Source of the DNA: Sulfuricurvum sp.
GTDB taxonomy: Bacteria; Campylobacterota; Campylobacteria; Campylobacterales; Sulfurimonadaceae
NCBI RefSeq assembly: GCF_028681615.1
Contig: NZ_JAQUHV010000010.1
Coordinates: 1 to 64,000 of the forward strand
DNA length: 64,000 bases
Direction of reading: 5' to 3'
Below, one piece after another: positions 47,164 to 56,359 of this stretch. The notes below the pieces were generated by a model. It did not search any database, was not told the origin of the DNA, and saw only the letters and a list, made by a program, of their open reading frames with translations. Each line of letters starts with the position of its first letter. The stretch's first letter is position 1. Position numbers and translations under genes: made by a program.

Positions 47164-48459
47164 GTGAAACGATTGTTTCTTTTTATTCTCCCCACATGGA
47201 TTTGGGCTCAAAGCTACCCCGAAGTTATCTCTGTTCTGGATCATTCCCTGATGCTCCAAAGTGCACAGCAATTGGAGATAGCCGCTTATGAGAGTTATAA
47301 AGCGGCTGAGGGAAAAAACTTGCCGACATTGGATGCCAGTCTCAGCGCTATTAAATTCCAAGATACCCCTACCGTCACATTTGGATCGATGAAACTTCCG
47401 ATGGGGACAAAAAACCATACGGAAGGCTCACTTACGCTGACCTACCCTCTCTTCAGTGGTTTTGCCATCAGCTCCTCTATCGAAAAAGCAAAATTTTCCC
47501 ATGAAAAAGCTGCATTGGAAGTAGCCGATCTTAAACGAAACCTCTATGTCAACGCGACGAAACTCTACAGTGCCGTTGCCGTTGCCGATGAAATTATTGC
47601 AGCGCAGGAAGAGGCAAAATATGCGATCGGCGAATCGTATGCAAAGGCCAAAGGACTTTATGACAACGGTATGTTGGCCCCTGCGGAGCTGTATGCGATC
47701 GAAGCCAAAAAATTTGAAATCGATGCACAGATTACCGAGAGTAGAAACCGCAAATCCCAAGCGCTCAATCAACTCAGCTATCTCACCGGTGTAAAGATCG
47801 ATTCGGCCCATATACCGGAAAACACTCTCTCCATTCCGGACGAAAACGACATTTTAGCCCGAGCATTGGCAGAACGCGAAGATGTTCTCGCTCTGTCCAA
47901 ATCCATGGATATTGCCCAAAGTGACGTAAAGATTTCCAAAAGCCGATATTATCCCACTGTCGCACTCATCGGAAGTCTCAAAGGTCAGGGGGATTCATTG
48001 GAGTTTGACGGTGACGGCTACACCAACGGCAATAAAAGCTATGCAGGAGTTTCCGCTTCATGGAATCTTTTCAGCGGTTTCAGCGACATCCATACGACGG
48101 AAGCGGCAAAGGCAGCCAGACTTGCATCTTCAATCACACTAGAGGATTATAAACATCGTATCAGTACGGAAATCGAGAACGCCTATCTGGATATGCATGC
48201 CACCCAAAGCAAACTTGAAAGTGCACGGATGCAGGTAAAAGCCTCCGGCGAATACGCCAAACTTACACGCGGACGATTTGAGAACCAGCTCGTCGGTGCC
48301 GATGAACTCAGCCGATCAATTGCGGATCTCGCTTCCGCCAAAGCGAAAGCGGCGAATCTGGAAAGTGAACTCTTTAATCAAACTGCCGTTCTGTGGCTTG
48401 AGGGTGGATTAAACGCGTTTCAAGACAAAGTAATCGGGACATTCCGCAACACGCCCTAA
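47164..48459 (+). CDS. TolC-family outer-membrane efflux protein
   Basis: A 431-residue TolC-type protein starting at a GTG 6 bases after AAGGA. It has a signal peptide (MKRLFLFILPTWIWAQS) and two repeats of the outer-membrane efflux fold with long coiled-coil stretches. It supplies the outer-membrane channel for the divergently encoded HlyD-ABC exporter. Confidence 0.92.
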   Translation: MKRLFLFILPTWIWAQSYPEVISVLDHSLMLQSAQQLEIAAYESYKAAEGKNLPTLDASLSAIKFQDTPTVTFGSMKLPMGTKNHTEGSLTLTYPLFSGFAISSSIEKAKFSHEKAALEVADLKRNLYVNATKLYSAVAVADEIIAAQEEAKYAIGESYAKAKGLYDNGMLAPAELYAIEAKKFEIDAQITESRNRKSQALNQLSYLTGVKIDSAHIPENTLSIPDENDILARALAEREDVLALSKSMDIAQSDVKISKSRYYPTVALIGSLKGQGDSLEFDGDGYTNGNKSYAGVSASWNLFSGFSDIHTTEAAKAARLASSITLEDYKHRISTEIENAYLDMHATQSKLESARMQVKASGEYAKLTRGRFENQLVGADELSRSIADLASAKAKAANLESELFNQTAVLWLEGGLNAFQDKVIGTFRNTP

Positions 48460-48463
48460 CCGG

Positions 48464-48874
48464 TTATTTAAATGTCACTCCGCTGTATCGGTCATACACC
48501 CACTCTGCCACGGCTTGGCGCTCTTTTTCGGAGAGTTTCCCTTTGAGCGAAGGCATAATCCCGAATTTTTCTATCGCCATAGGATGGCACATACTGTACT
48601 GAACACTCGGATTTTGAATGTAGTCTTTGATGAATGCAACAATCACACGCCGTTTCACATCGTTGTCCTCATCGGCGATAATGATATTTTCTTTGAGCCG
48701 ATTTGATACCTCGACCATAGGCGGAGCTTTGAGCGTGGCTAAATGTTTCATCACCTCTTGTTTCTCCATCATTTCCACATGACACTTCATACAGTGTTTT
48801 TGATATACACCGTATCCATCCATACCCCACAGCGTATATCCCGCCAATACTGTTATCCACACCAATTTCATCAT
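48464..48874 (-). CDS. Monohaem c-type cytochrome
   Basis: A 136-residue periplasmic cytochrome c with a signal peptide (MMKLVWITVLAGYTLWGM) and one haem site C28-M-K-C31-H32. A candidate axial Met is in GIMPSLKGKLSEKE, as in small class I cytochromes. A further CH pair (SMCHPM) is not a haem site. It starts in a 4-base overlap with the FmdE-like gene, so the two are co-translated. Redox partner unknown. Confidence 0.85.
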   Translation of the reverse strand: MMKLVWITVLAGYTLWGMDGYGVYQKHCMKCHVEMMEKQEVMKHLATLKAPPMVEVSNRLKENIIIADEDNDVKRRVIVAFIKDYIQNPSVQYSMCHPMAIEKFGIMPSLKGKLSEKERQAVAEWVYDRYSGVTFK

Positions 48875-49491
48875 TTTTCTCCCACTACTTTTCTACAGCG
48901 AATCAGACGTTCATCATCACAATGATCGATCATAATTTTTCGCACCCTCTCTTGCCAAAGCGTTCCGAATAGATTACGTTCATCCTCATCGGCTTTTTTG
49001 GAGAGAATATGAGGAAGCAATGCCCCCATTCGGGGATCTGCTTCCACACATGATGGATCATAGTCCAAAAGGACACGTTCATTGGTATCGGTTCGTTCTA
49101 AAGCCATTTCACTCTCTATGTCCGCTTCAAAACAGACTAAATCTCTCCGATCGAACTTCCCGCCCAATCCATGGAAACCGCCTTTTTCGGTTGCACCGGT
49201 AATCATTGAAGCGACATTGGCGATTACTCCCACAACACCATCTCCAAGTTTACCCTTCATCAGCACTTTGATCTCACCCCGAACGGGTATCTCCTCAGCG
49301 TACAGCGACTTTAATCCGGATCGTGTCATCAAAAAAGCGCCTGCAACCGTTGGGCACGAGTGCCCTGCCAATTTCACGACATCTTGGTAACTGTATTCCA
49401 GCATGCCGTTTTCTGCTGCACCCAACACTTCAGCCAGCGGATCAAACATGCTAATCTGAGGTATAAGATTAAAAAAATAGGGAGCATTCAT
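48871..49491 (-). CDS. FmdE-family-like protein
   Basis: A 206-residue protein. The start is the ATG at 49491; an 18-codon longer frame has no family support. The stretch KLAGHSCPTVAGAFLMTRSGLKSLYAEEIPVRGEIKV (residues 40 onward) has the H-x-C metal-site pattern (H44, C46) and order of the FmdE domain (named after formylmethanofuran dehydrogenase subunit E), although methanogenesis is not implied. No signal peptide is visible, whereas its partner cytochrome is periplasmic. Function unknown. Confidence 0.75.
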   Translation of the reverse strand: MNAPYFFNLIPQISMFDPLAEVLGAAENGMLEYSYQDVVKLAGHSCPTVAGAFLMTRSGLKSLYAEEIPVRGEIKVLMKGKLGDGVVGVIANVASMITGATEKGGFHGLGGKFDRRDLVCFEADIESEMALERTDTNERVLLDYDPSCVEADPRMGALLPHILSKKADEDERNLFGTLWQERVRKIMIDHCDDERLIRCRKVVGEK

Positions 49492-49604
49492 CTTTACTCT
49501 TTTTATTGAAATATTGCTTGTGATTATAATGCGATAGCGAATCATTTGACTTGACCGAAATCAAGTGCTACACTTTCGGACACGTTATCCAAGGATGCTC
49601 TCCG

Positions 49605-51272
49605 ATGCTACGCAAGGTTCACGACTCTCTGGAGCCTAAACTCGTTACCCTCTTTCGTCGACAAGGCTACTCATGGCCTGATTTCAGTGCCGACGCCATC
49701 GCCGGTCTTGCCGTAGCCATCGTTGCGCTTCCTCTCGCAATGGCCATCGCTATCGCGTCAAATCTCCCCCCTGAACGGGGTCTCTTTACCGCTATCGTCG
49801 CAGGATTTTTAATCTCGGCACACGGCGGCAGCCGTTATCAGATCGGCGGCCCGACAGCAGCATTCATCGTAACCGTTGCTACCGTTGCGATGAAACACGG
49901 CTATGAAGGACTCGTCCTCGCAACCATCATGGCAGGGATGATCTTAATAGTTATGGCTTTTTTCCGTGCGGGAGAGATGATCAAATTTATCCCTTACCCG
50001 GTTATTGTCGGATTCACATCGGGGATTGCTCTGCTCATCGCATTTTCACAAATTCGCGATTTCTTCGGTCTTTCCATCACAACCGTTCCACCCGATTTCA
50101 TTGATAAACTCACCGTCTATGTCGCCCATCTTCACGAAACCAACTTTGCCGCAGTCCTCGTTGCACTGGCCTCGATCGGGATCATACTCCTCTCCAAACG
50201 CTATTTTCCGAAAATCCCGGGCCCTATCATCGTTGTCACCCTCTCAGGGCTTGCCGTGTGGGGGCTTAACCTCCCCATCGATACGATAGAAAGCCGTTTC
50301 GGTGCTATTCCATCAATGCTCCCTTCTCCGGTATGGCCCGAAATAACATTCGACAAACTGCGACTTATACTTCCCGATGCAATCACCATCGCAACCCTCG
50401 CCGCTATCGAATCGCTCCTTTCAGCTGTTGTCGCTGACGGAATGACCGGTACCCGTCATAAACCGAATGCCGAACTCTTAGGTCAAGGGATTGCCAATAT
50501 CGCATCCGGCATCTTCGGCGGTCTTCCCGCTACCGGTGCTATTGCACGAACCGCGACGAACATCAAAGCCGGTGCCCGTTCTCCGATAGCCGGAATGATG
50601 CATGCTCTATGGCTGTTTGTTTTTATGCTGCTCCTCTCTCCCCTGATCGTTAAAGTCCCTTTGGCAGCATTAGCGGCAATTTTGATGGTTGTCGCATGGA
50701 ATATGTCGGAAATCAAACACGTTCGTGAGATTATGCACTCACCTCGAAGCGATCGGATCGTCCTTTTGGTGACATTTCTTTTGACAGTACTGGTCGACCT
50801 GAATTTTGCGATCCAAGCCGGGATAGCCCTTGCTTCCATACTGTTTATCGACCAAATGATGAAATCGACGCAAATCCGAGCGGTGGAGAGTGAAGAAGAC
50901 GATCCTGATTCCATCCATAATAAAAAAATTCCGGAAGGTGTCGAAGTCTATGAGATTGACGGCCCGCTCTTTTTCGGCGTTGCTGAAAAGCTGGTTGACA
51001 CATTGCTGCTGTTTGAAAAACCGCCGATTATCTTTATACTGCGCATGCGCCATGTTCCCCTCATCGATGCCGCAGGTTTACATGCACTTGAGGTACTGCA
51101 CGAACGGCTTCATCACAACCATACCCGTTTGATTCTCTCAGGGGTCAATCCACAAGTACGCCGCTTTATAGGGACATCGCATATCGATGATAAAATCGGG
51201 AAAGACAATATCGTCGATCACATCGACAAAGCCATCATGAGGGCCAACGAAATCATAGGAGAAAAATTTTAA
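49605..51272 (+). CDS. SulP-family anion transporter with STAS domain (copy 2)
   Basis: A 555-residue SulP permease. The start is the ATG at 49605, 9 bases after AAGGA; the frame opens 18 codons earlier. It shows FSADAIAGLAVAIVALPLAMAIAIASNLPPERGLFTAIVAGFLIS and a C-terminal STAS domain (EVYEIDGPLFFGVAEKLVDTL, LIDAAGLHALEVLHERL). It differs from copy 1 and looks closer to the bicarbonate/sulfate SulP types. Its stop overlaps the mini-thioredoxin start (TAATG). Confidence 0.91.
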   Translation: MLRKVHDSLEPKLVTLFRRQGYSWPDFSADAIAGLAVAIVALPLAMAIAIASNLPPERGLFTAIVAGFLISAHGGSRYQIGGPTAAFIVTVATVAMKHGYEGLVLATIMAGMILIVMAFFRAGEMIKFIPYPVIVGFTSGIALLIAFSQIRDFFGLSITTVPPDFIDKLTVYVAHLHETNFAAVLVALASIGIILLSKRYFPKIPGPIIVVTLSGLAVWGLNLPIDTIESRFGAIPSMLPSPVWPEITFDKLRLILPDAITIATLAAIESLLSAVVADGMTGTRHKPNAELLGQGIANIASGIFGGLPATGAIARTATNIKAGARSPIAGMMHALWLFVFMLLLSPLIVKVPLAALAAILMVVAWNMSEIKHVREIMHSPRSDRIVLLVTFLLTVLVDLNFAIQAGIALASILFIDQMMKSTQIRAVESEEDDPDSIHNKKIPEGVEVYEIDGPLFFGVAEKLVDTLLLFEKPPIIFILRMRHVPLIDAAGLHALEVLHERLHHNHTRLILSGVNPQVRRFIGTSHIDDKIGKDNIVDHIDKAIMRANEIIGEKF

Positions 51273-51529
51273 TGCAGATTATACTATTTGGAACGGGATG
51301 TGAAATGTGCCGCGAAATCGCTCACAATATTGAAACCGCTATCGCGTCACAAGAATATGAGATCAATTTCGAAAAAACATCCGATCTCCACCGGATGCTC
51401 TCGTACGGGATCAAAAGTACCCCTTCCGTCGTCATTGATGAAACTGTCGTCTCCATCTCAACCTATTTGAGTATTGATGACGTATTGGCACTTATACGCG
51501 CGAATTACAACTCTGAACATCAAAACTAA
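51272..51529 (+). CDS. Mini-thioredoxin coupled to SulP
   Basis: An 85-residue thioredoxin-fold protein with active site C10-E-M-C13 and IKSTPSVVIDE as cis-Pro region. It is a paralogue of the mini-thioredoxin at 33132 (shared GTGC start and KSTP/MSTP motif). Translation is coupled to SulP by TAATG. A redox switch acting on the transporter or its STAS domain is a hypothesis. Its end overlaps the convergent GGDEF-EAL gene by 38 bases. Confidence 0.85.
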   Translation: MQIILFGTGCEMCREIAHNIETAIASQEYEINFEKTSDLHRMLSYGIKSTPSVVIDETVVSISTYLSIDDVLALIRANYNSEHQN

Positions 51530-53837
51530 GAAGTTCTTCAAACTTATTGACTTGTACCGGCTTACTGCACAAATACCCTTGAAAATAACGGCAATCGTGC
51601 CGTTCTAAAAATTCAAACTGCTCGACCGTCTCCACCCCTTCGGCAATGACATCAAGATCAAAGATTTTCGCCATAGTGAGTATCGTTTCGACCAATACCG
51701 CATCATCTGTGTCGCTCATGATATCGCGTATAAAGCTTCTGTCAATTTTCAATGTCGTAAAGGGAAGCCGTTTGAGATAAGCAAGTGATGAATATCCCGT
51801 ACCGAAATCGTCCATAGAGAGATTAATCCCGAATTCACGAAGCCGTTGCATCTTCTCGATCACAGTATCGAGTTTGTCGATAATCATCGATTCAGTCAGT
51901 TCTATTTCGACCATTGAGGGCAAAATTCCCGTTTCGGTAACGATAGCGATCACTTTATCGACAAAATTATTTTGTCTAAACTGTATCGCACTGACATTGA
52001 TAGCGATACGCTCAATTTCGCCTCCCTTCGGATGGTGTTTTTTCCATTCGATAAACTGAGTACAGGATTGTTTCATAACCCATTCGCCAATCGGTACGAT
52101 AAGTCCGCTCTCTTCTGCAATACTGATCATCTCATCCGGCATTATCAGCCCCATTTCAGGGTGATTCCATCGCAAAAGCGCTTCAGCTCCGATAATTTTT
52201 TTGGTTTTGATTTCAATGACAGGTTGATAATAGAGTTCCAATTCACCGTTTTTGATTGCATGACGCATACCGTTTTCCAAAAAGAGCCGTTTCTTAATCC
52301 ATTCATCCATTTGGGTTTGATAAAAGCGGGTCGTGTTTCTCCCCTCTTTCTTTGCCTGGTACATTGCCGTATCGGCATATTTAAGTAAATCATCCGCATT
52401 TTGGCTGTCAGAACCCACCAATGATATTCCGATACTGGAACTGGTCATAATAGGTTCACTCTGTCCGACATTAAAAGGGTGTGAAAGCACTTCATGAATT
52501 TTTTCGGCAATCTTTTCTGCTTTGTTGGCGGCACTAAGCGGATCAGTTCCGAGTTCATTCAATAATATGACAAATTCATCCCCTCCAAGACGTGCTACCG
52601 TATCTTCTTCACGACATATAGAGGTCAAACGGGTTGCCGTTTCAATCAAAAGCAAATCGCCGATATGATGCCCTAACGAGTCATTAACGCTTTTGAAATG
52701 GTCTAAATCCAAAAACATGATCGCAATCAAACTGCGATGACGTCGATAATGGGCCAAAGACTGTTCAATCCGATCTTTCAGCAATACACGGTTCGGAATA
52801 TCGGTGAGCGCATCGAAATAGGCCTGATGCTTGATCTTAACTTCGGCATTAATCCGTTCGGTAATATCCGTAACGATGGCAACCCCGCCGATGATATTTT
52901 TTTTAGAATCGTACATCGGAGACGTGCGCAGCGTAATCCAAAGATCAATCTTATTGATCATGGTCGTATATGGGCCTTCATAATACCCTTTTTTAGCGCC
53001 GAAAGGCGCATTGAGCGCCTCATATAAGGAGTGATCCGGTAATTTTTTCAAATCCAAACCGATGATATGTGCCTTATCGATTTTCAATATTTGCATCATC
53101 TCAACATTAGAGTCTATGATTATCAAATCGCTGTTGTAGTAAAAAATACCTGCCGGAGCTTCTTTAAAAACCGTTTGAAAATGCTCTTCTGAAAGGGCCC
53201 ACGCCTGTGTCGCTTTTTCATGAAGCGTTTTTGATACGAGCGAACTCAAAATATTAGTATGTATTCGTCGGGATGCACTTGCTAAAAGAAGAAAAAAAGT
53301 AACGACCAAAATACCCATCATATGGTATTCCAAACCGCCGTTAAAAAACATCACACCAAACAAAGGGATAAGGAGAAAAAATAGAAAAAGAATTGCCAAT
53401 CCAAACAATGATGCCAAAGTACCCGATGCAATCGATGCGATTCCGGCAATCAGAAAGATGAGAAAAAATTGATGCAGCGCATTAGGAGATTTAAAAATAA
53501 AAAATGCCACGCTGCCCCATACAAATGCCGAAGTAAGCATCACATAGTAAAATTTTCTTTCCCAAGCATTACTGTCGTACCGTTGTGGATTCATACGATA
53601 AGTATACAGTACCTGCAAACGCCATACTAACGTGATCATTACGACTATAAACCAGAAAACCGTTATCAAAAAAATAGACGTCTGAAAAAACAGATACAAA
53701 ACAACCAATCCGGCAAAAAAGAGAGGAAAAACCGATGCAAAGGATTGTTTAAAAGCAATCGTTACTTGTTCACCGCGAATATGCTTTTTTTCTTCTGCAT
53801 CCAATTCCGATAAAAAATCTTTTTGTCTAAAAACCAT
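51492..53837 (-). CDS. Membrane GGDEF-EAL protein with PAS domain
   Basis: A 781-residue protein: about six helices in the first ~190 residues (a MASE-like membrane sensor), a PAS domain (~215-330; FQTVFKEAPAGIFYYNSD), GGDEF (~345-505; RLGGDEFVILL, likely active) and EAL (~515-770; GAEALLRWNHPEMG, with the DDFGTGYSSL loop). Both c-di-GMP synthesis and hydrolysis motifs look intact, so the net activity is not predictable. Confidence 0.92.
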   Translation of the reverse strand: MVFRQKDFLSELDAEEKKHIRGEQVTIAFKQSFASVFPLFFAGLVVLYLFFQTSIFLITVFWFIVVMITLVWRLQVLYTYRMNPQRYDSNAWERKFYYVMLTSAFVWGSVAFFIFKSPNALHQFFLIFLIAGIASIASGTLASLFGLAILFLFFLLIPLFGVMFFNGGLEYHMMGILVVTFFLLLASASRRIHTNILSSLVSKTLHEKATQAWALSEEHFQTVFKEAPAGIFYYNSDLIIIDSNVEMMQILKIDKAHIIGLDLKKLPDHSLYEALNAPFGAKKGYYEGPYTTMINKIDLWITLRTSPMYDSKKNIIGGVAIVTDITERINAEVKIKHQAYFDALTDIPNRVLLKDRIEQSLAHYRRHRSLIAIMFLDLDHFKSVNDSLGHHIGDLLLIETATRLTSICREEDTVARLGGDEFVILLNELGTDPLSAANKAEKIAEKIHEVLSHPFNVGQSEPIMTSSSIGISLVGSDSQNADDLLKYADTAMYQAKKEGRNTTRFYQTQMDEWIKKRLFLENGMRHAIKNGELELYYQPVIEIKTKKIIGAEALLRWNHPEMGLIMPDEMISIAEESGLIVPIGEWVMKQSCTQFIEWKKHHPKGGEIERIAINVSAIQFRQNNFVDKVIAIVTETGILPSMVEIELTESMIIDKLDTVIEKMQRLREFGINLSMDDFGTGYSSLAYLKRLPFTTLKIDRSFIRDIMSDTDDAVLVETILTMAKIFDLDVIAEGVETVEQFEFLERHDCRYFQGYLCSKPVQVNKFEELLSFDVQSCNSRV

Positions 53838-53918
53838 TTTACTCGCTTACTCTATTACTTCCCCTAAGAATAACGTAAAGCTAATGAAAAACAAATTTCG
53901 GTATGTTACAATTCAACG

Positions 53919-54782
53919 ATGAAACGACTCCTCATTTTACTTCTTTTTTGTCTCCGCCTCAGTGCTTATGAATTGAGCGAAAATTATGAATTTACCGACT
54001 ATACCGTCTATTCGGATGATCTCGTTCCCAACATACCTAAAAAGTTTGAAATTCTGCAAATTCCTGCCGATAAAAATCAATATCGTATCGATGCTCAGAT
54101 TATTGCCAAAACCTTTGAATTAAACGGGTTTGAGCTCAATATTTCAAAAACCCGTTATATCAATTTTACCCGTCACAGCCCGATAGACTTTACACCGATC
54201 AAACAGCAGTTGGCACAAATGCTTACTGAGTTTTATCCGACAATCCATATTCAAGAGATCATCATCACCCCGCGTGGTTATTTAGCAAAGCTCGGTAAAA
54301 ACGTTCACGGTGAGTTTGATAAACGATTTTATCAAAATGCTACAGGGACGTTTTATATCCTCGACAATGAAGGGCTCAGACATTATCTCGATTACACCGT
54401 CAATGCCACGCTCGGTGTACTCCATACCAACCAAAAGGTATCTCGAAAAGAGAGCCTGAACGGATTTAATACTCTGCTCAAAACCATCCCCTTCCAATCG
54501 TTCAAAGACAAGCCTCTTACGGCACTTCCCGCACACCCTTCTCGGTTTCGCTCCAGCCTCAAGCCTATGCAGCTTTTAACGCTGCGAAATATCGAAGAGA
54601 TCCCCTTGGTTTTAAAAAATACTCCGGTAACGGTTGAACTCCAAAACGGAGCGGTTGTCATAGAGTTTGAGGCCACCGCAACACAAGAGGGGCTACTCTA
54701 TGATATTATTACAATCCAAAAAAATGACGGCAAACGCGCCAAAGCCAAAGTGATCGGAGAAAATCGGGTGGAACTTCAATGA
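53919..54782 (+). CDS. flgA: Flagellar basal-body P-ring assembly protein FlgA
   Basis: A 287-residue periplasmic protein with a signal peptide (MKRLLILLLFCLRLSAYE). The C-terminal SAF/FlgA region is clear: NTPVTVELQNGAVVIEFEATA and YDIITIQKNDGKRAKAKVIGENRVEL. FlgA is a chaperone for the P ring. It leads a run of overlapping genes in which ubiX starts in its stop (ATGA). No other flagellar gene is in the window. Confidence 0.87.
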   Translation: MKRLLILLLFCLRLSAYELSENYEFTDYTVYSDDLVPNIPKKFEILQIPADKNQYRIDAQIIAKTFELNGFELNISKTRYINFTRHSPIDFTPIKQQLAQMLTEFYPTIHIQEIIITPRGYLAKLGKNVHGEFDKRFYQNATGTFYILDNEGLRHYLDYTVNATLGVLHTNQKVSRKESLNGFNTLLKTIPFQSFKDKPLTALPAHPSRFRSSLKPMQLLTLRNIEEIPLVLKNTPVTVELQNGAVVIEFEATATQEGLLYDIITIQKNDGKRAKAKVIGENRVELQ

Positions 54783-55309
54783 AAATCGTCGTAGGGATCA
54801 GCGGTGCAAGCGGTGCGGCTCTAGGACTTAAACTCTTGCACACCCTCCCGTCCGAGGTTCAAAAGCATCTTATCCTTTCCGAACATGCCCAAGTAGTCTT
54901 GGACAAAGAAGAGAACCTGAAGGTTCACCAAAACAACGAAATATGGGCATCGGTCGCATCCGGTTCCTATGGTGCCGATGCGATGATTATTACCCCGTGC
55001 AGTATGAATACACTCGCGAAAATCGCCTGCGGTATTGCCGATAATCTTATTACCCGTGCAGCTGCAGTGATGATCAAAGAACGACGCACCCTCATACTCG
55101 CTCCGCGTGAGATACCGTTTTCACCGATCGCATTGGAAAACATGCATAAACTTTCCATGCTGGGAGTTATTATCGCTCCCCCGGTATTGGCCTATTACGG
55201 TGAGCAAAACAGCCTTGAAGAGATGGAAAATTTTATGATCGGAAAATGGTTCGATCTTCTCGGCATACCAAACGATCTCTATAAACGCTGGAGTGATCAC
55301 AATGCATAA
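54779..55309 (+). CDS. ubiX: Flavin prenyltransferase UbiX
   Basis: A 176-residue flavoprotein: VVGISGASGAALGL at the N-terminus, PCSMNTLAKIACGIADNLITRAA and APREIPFSPIALENMHKLSMLG. It makes prenylated FMN for UbiD-type decarboxylases. In this lineage that usually serves menaquinone-type synthesis, which cannot be seen here. It overlaps flgA by 4 bases and coaD by 8. Confidence 0.94.
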   Translation: MKIVVGISGASGAALGLKLLHTLPSEVQKHLILSEHAQVVLDKEENLKVHQNNEIWASVASGSYGADAMIITPCSMNTLAKIACGIADNLITRAAAVMIKERRTLILAPREIPFSPIALENMHKLSMLGVIIAPPVLAYYGEQNSLEEMENFMIGKWFDLLGIPNDLYKRWSDHNA

Positions 55310-55793
55310 AATTGCACTTTATCCGGGTACATTTGACCCTATCACAAACGGACATTTCGACATTATTGAGCGGGCGATCAAACTGTTTGACGAAGTGATT
55401 GTTGCGGTTGCAGACTCCCAGGAAAAAAAACCGATGTTTACGTTACAAGAGCGAGTCGATATGGTTAAACTGTCAGTCAGAGGTTTAGAACGGGTTCAGG
55501 TTGTCGGCTTTGATAATCTTACGGTTGAACTCGCAAACACACTTGGAGCCACCGTTCTCATACGCGGACTTCGTGCCGTCAGTGATTTTGAGTTTGAACT
55601 GCAATTAGGGTATCTTAACAACTCCCTCGATCCCAATATCGAAACCGTCTATTTGATGCCGAAGCTCAAACATGCCTTTATCAGCTCATCCATTGTCCGT
55701 AATCTGTTGAAATTTAACGGCAAAACGGAGCATCTCCTCCCCGCACCGGTCCAAAACGTTATCTGGAGTATGAAATCATGTACATTGCCATAG
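55302..55793 (+). CDS. coaD: Phosphopantetheine adenylyltransferase
   Basis: A 163-residue nucleotidyltransferase with the PGTFDPITNGH motif (T/HxGH family) and FISSSIVR near the C-terminus. Catalyses the penultimate step of CoA synthesis. The start is the ATG at 55302, giving MHKIALYPG; it overlaps ubiX by 8 bases and tmk by 16. Confidence 0.95.
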   Translation: MHKIALYPGTFDPITNGHFDIIERAIKLFDEVIVAVADSQEKKPMFTLQERVDMVKLSVRGLERVQVVGFDNLTVELANTLGATVLIRGLRAVSDFEFELQLGYLNNSLDPNIETVYLMPKLKHAFISSSIVRNLLKFNGKTEHLLPAPVQNVIWSMKSCTLP

Positions 55794-56359
55794 AGGGGAT
55801 CGATACTGCCGGAAAAAGCACTCAAATCGAAGCACTCCGATCACACTTTCCGGATGCTCTGATTACCAAAGAACCGGGTGGTACTGCTGCAGGTCTTGAA
55901 ATCCGCAACATGGTCTTACACGGAAATCTCAAAAGCAAAACAGCAGAGCTTTTACTCTTTTTAGCGGATCGTGCCGAACATACCGAAGCTGTAATATTAC
56001 CCAATATGAACAGACTTATTATCAGCGACCGTTCCGCTGTTTCGGGAATGGCATATGCCAGTGTCCAGAACTTATGTGATGAATCGACCCTTGTCCTGCT
56101 TAACCGTCTCGCGACCAACGGAACTTTGCCGGACACGGTTTTTATCCTTAAACTCACACCCGACGAACTTGCAAATCGTTTGAATCAAAAAGAGCATGAC
56201 GTGATTGAATCACGTGGGATTGACTATCTGCTATCGATTCAAGAGTCTCTAATCGTATCCGCCTATGCATTGGGAATTCAAACCCATGTAATCGATGCGA
56301 CACAATCTATCGATATAATTACGAATGAAATTACCACCCTTATCAAAGGAGCCTTATGA
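55778..56359 (+). CDS. tmk: Thymidylate kinase
   Basis: A 193-residue dTMP kinase. Walker A is EGIDTAGKST near residue 6, and ISDRSAVSGMAYAS holds the DRS-type motif. It phosphorylates dTMP to dTDP. It overlaps coaD upstream and hisS downstream (ATGA). Confidence 0.94.
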   Translation: MYIAIEGIDTAGKSTQIEALRSHFPDALITKEPGGTAAGLEIRNMVLHGNLKSKTAELLLFLADRAEHTEAVILPNMNRLIISDRSAVSGMAYASVQNLCDESTLVLLNRLATNGTLPDTVFILKLTPDELANRLNQKEHDVIESRGIDYLLSIQESLIVSAYALGIQTHVIDATQSIDIITNEITTLIKGAL

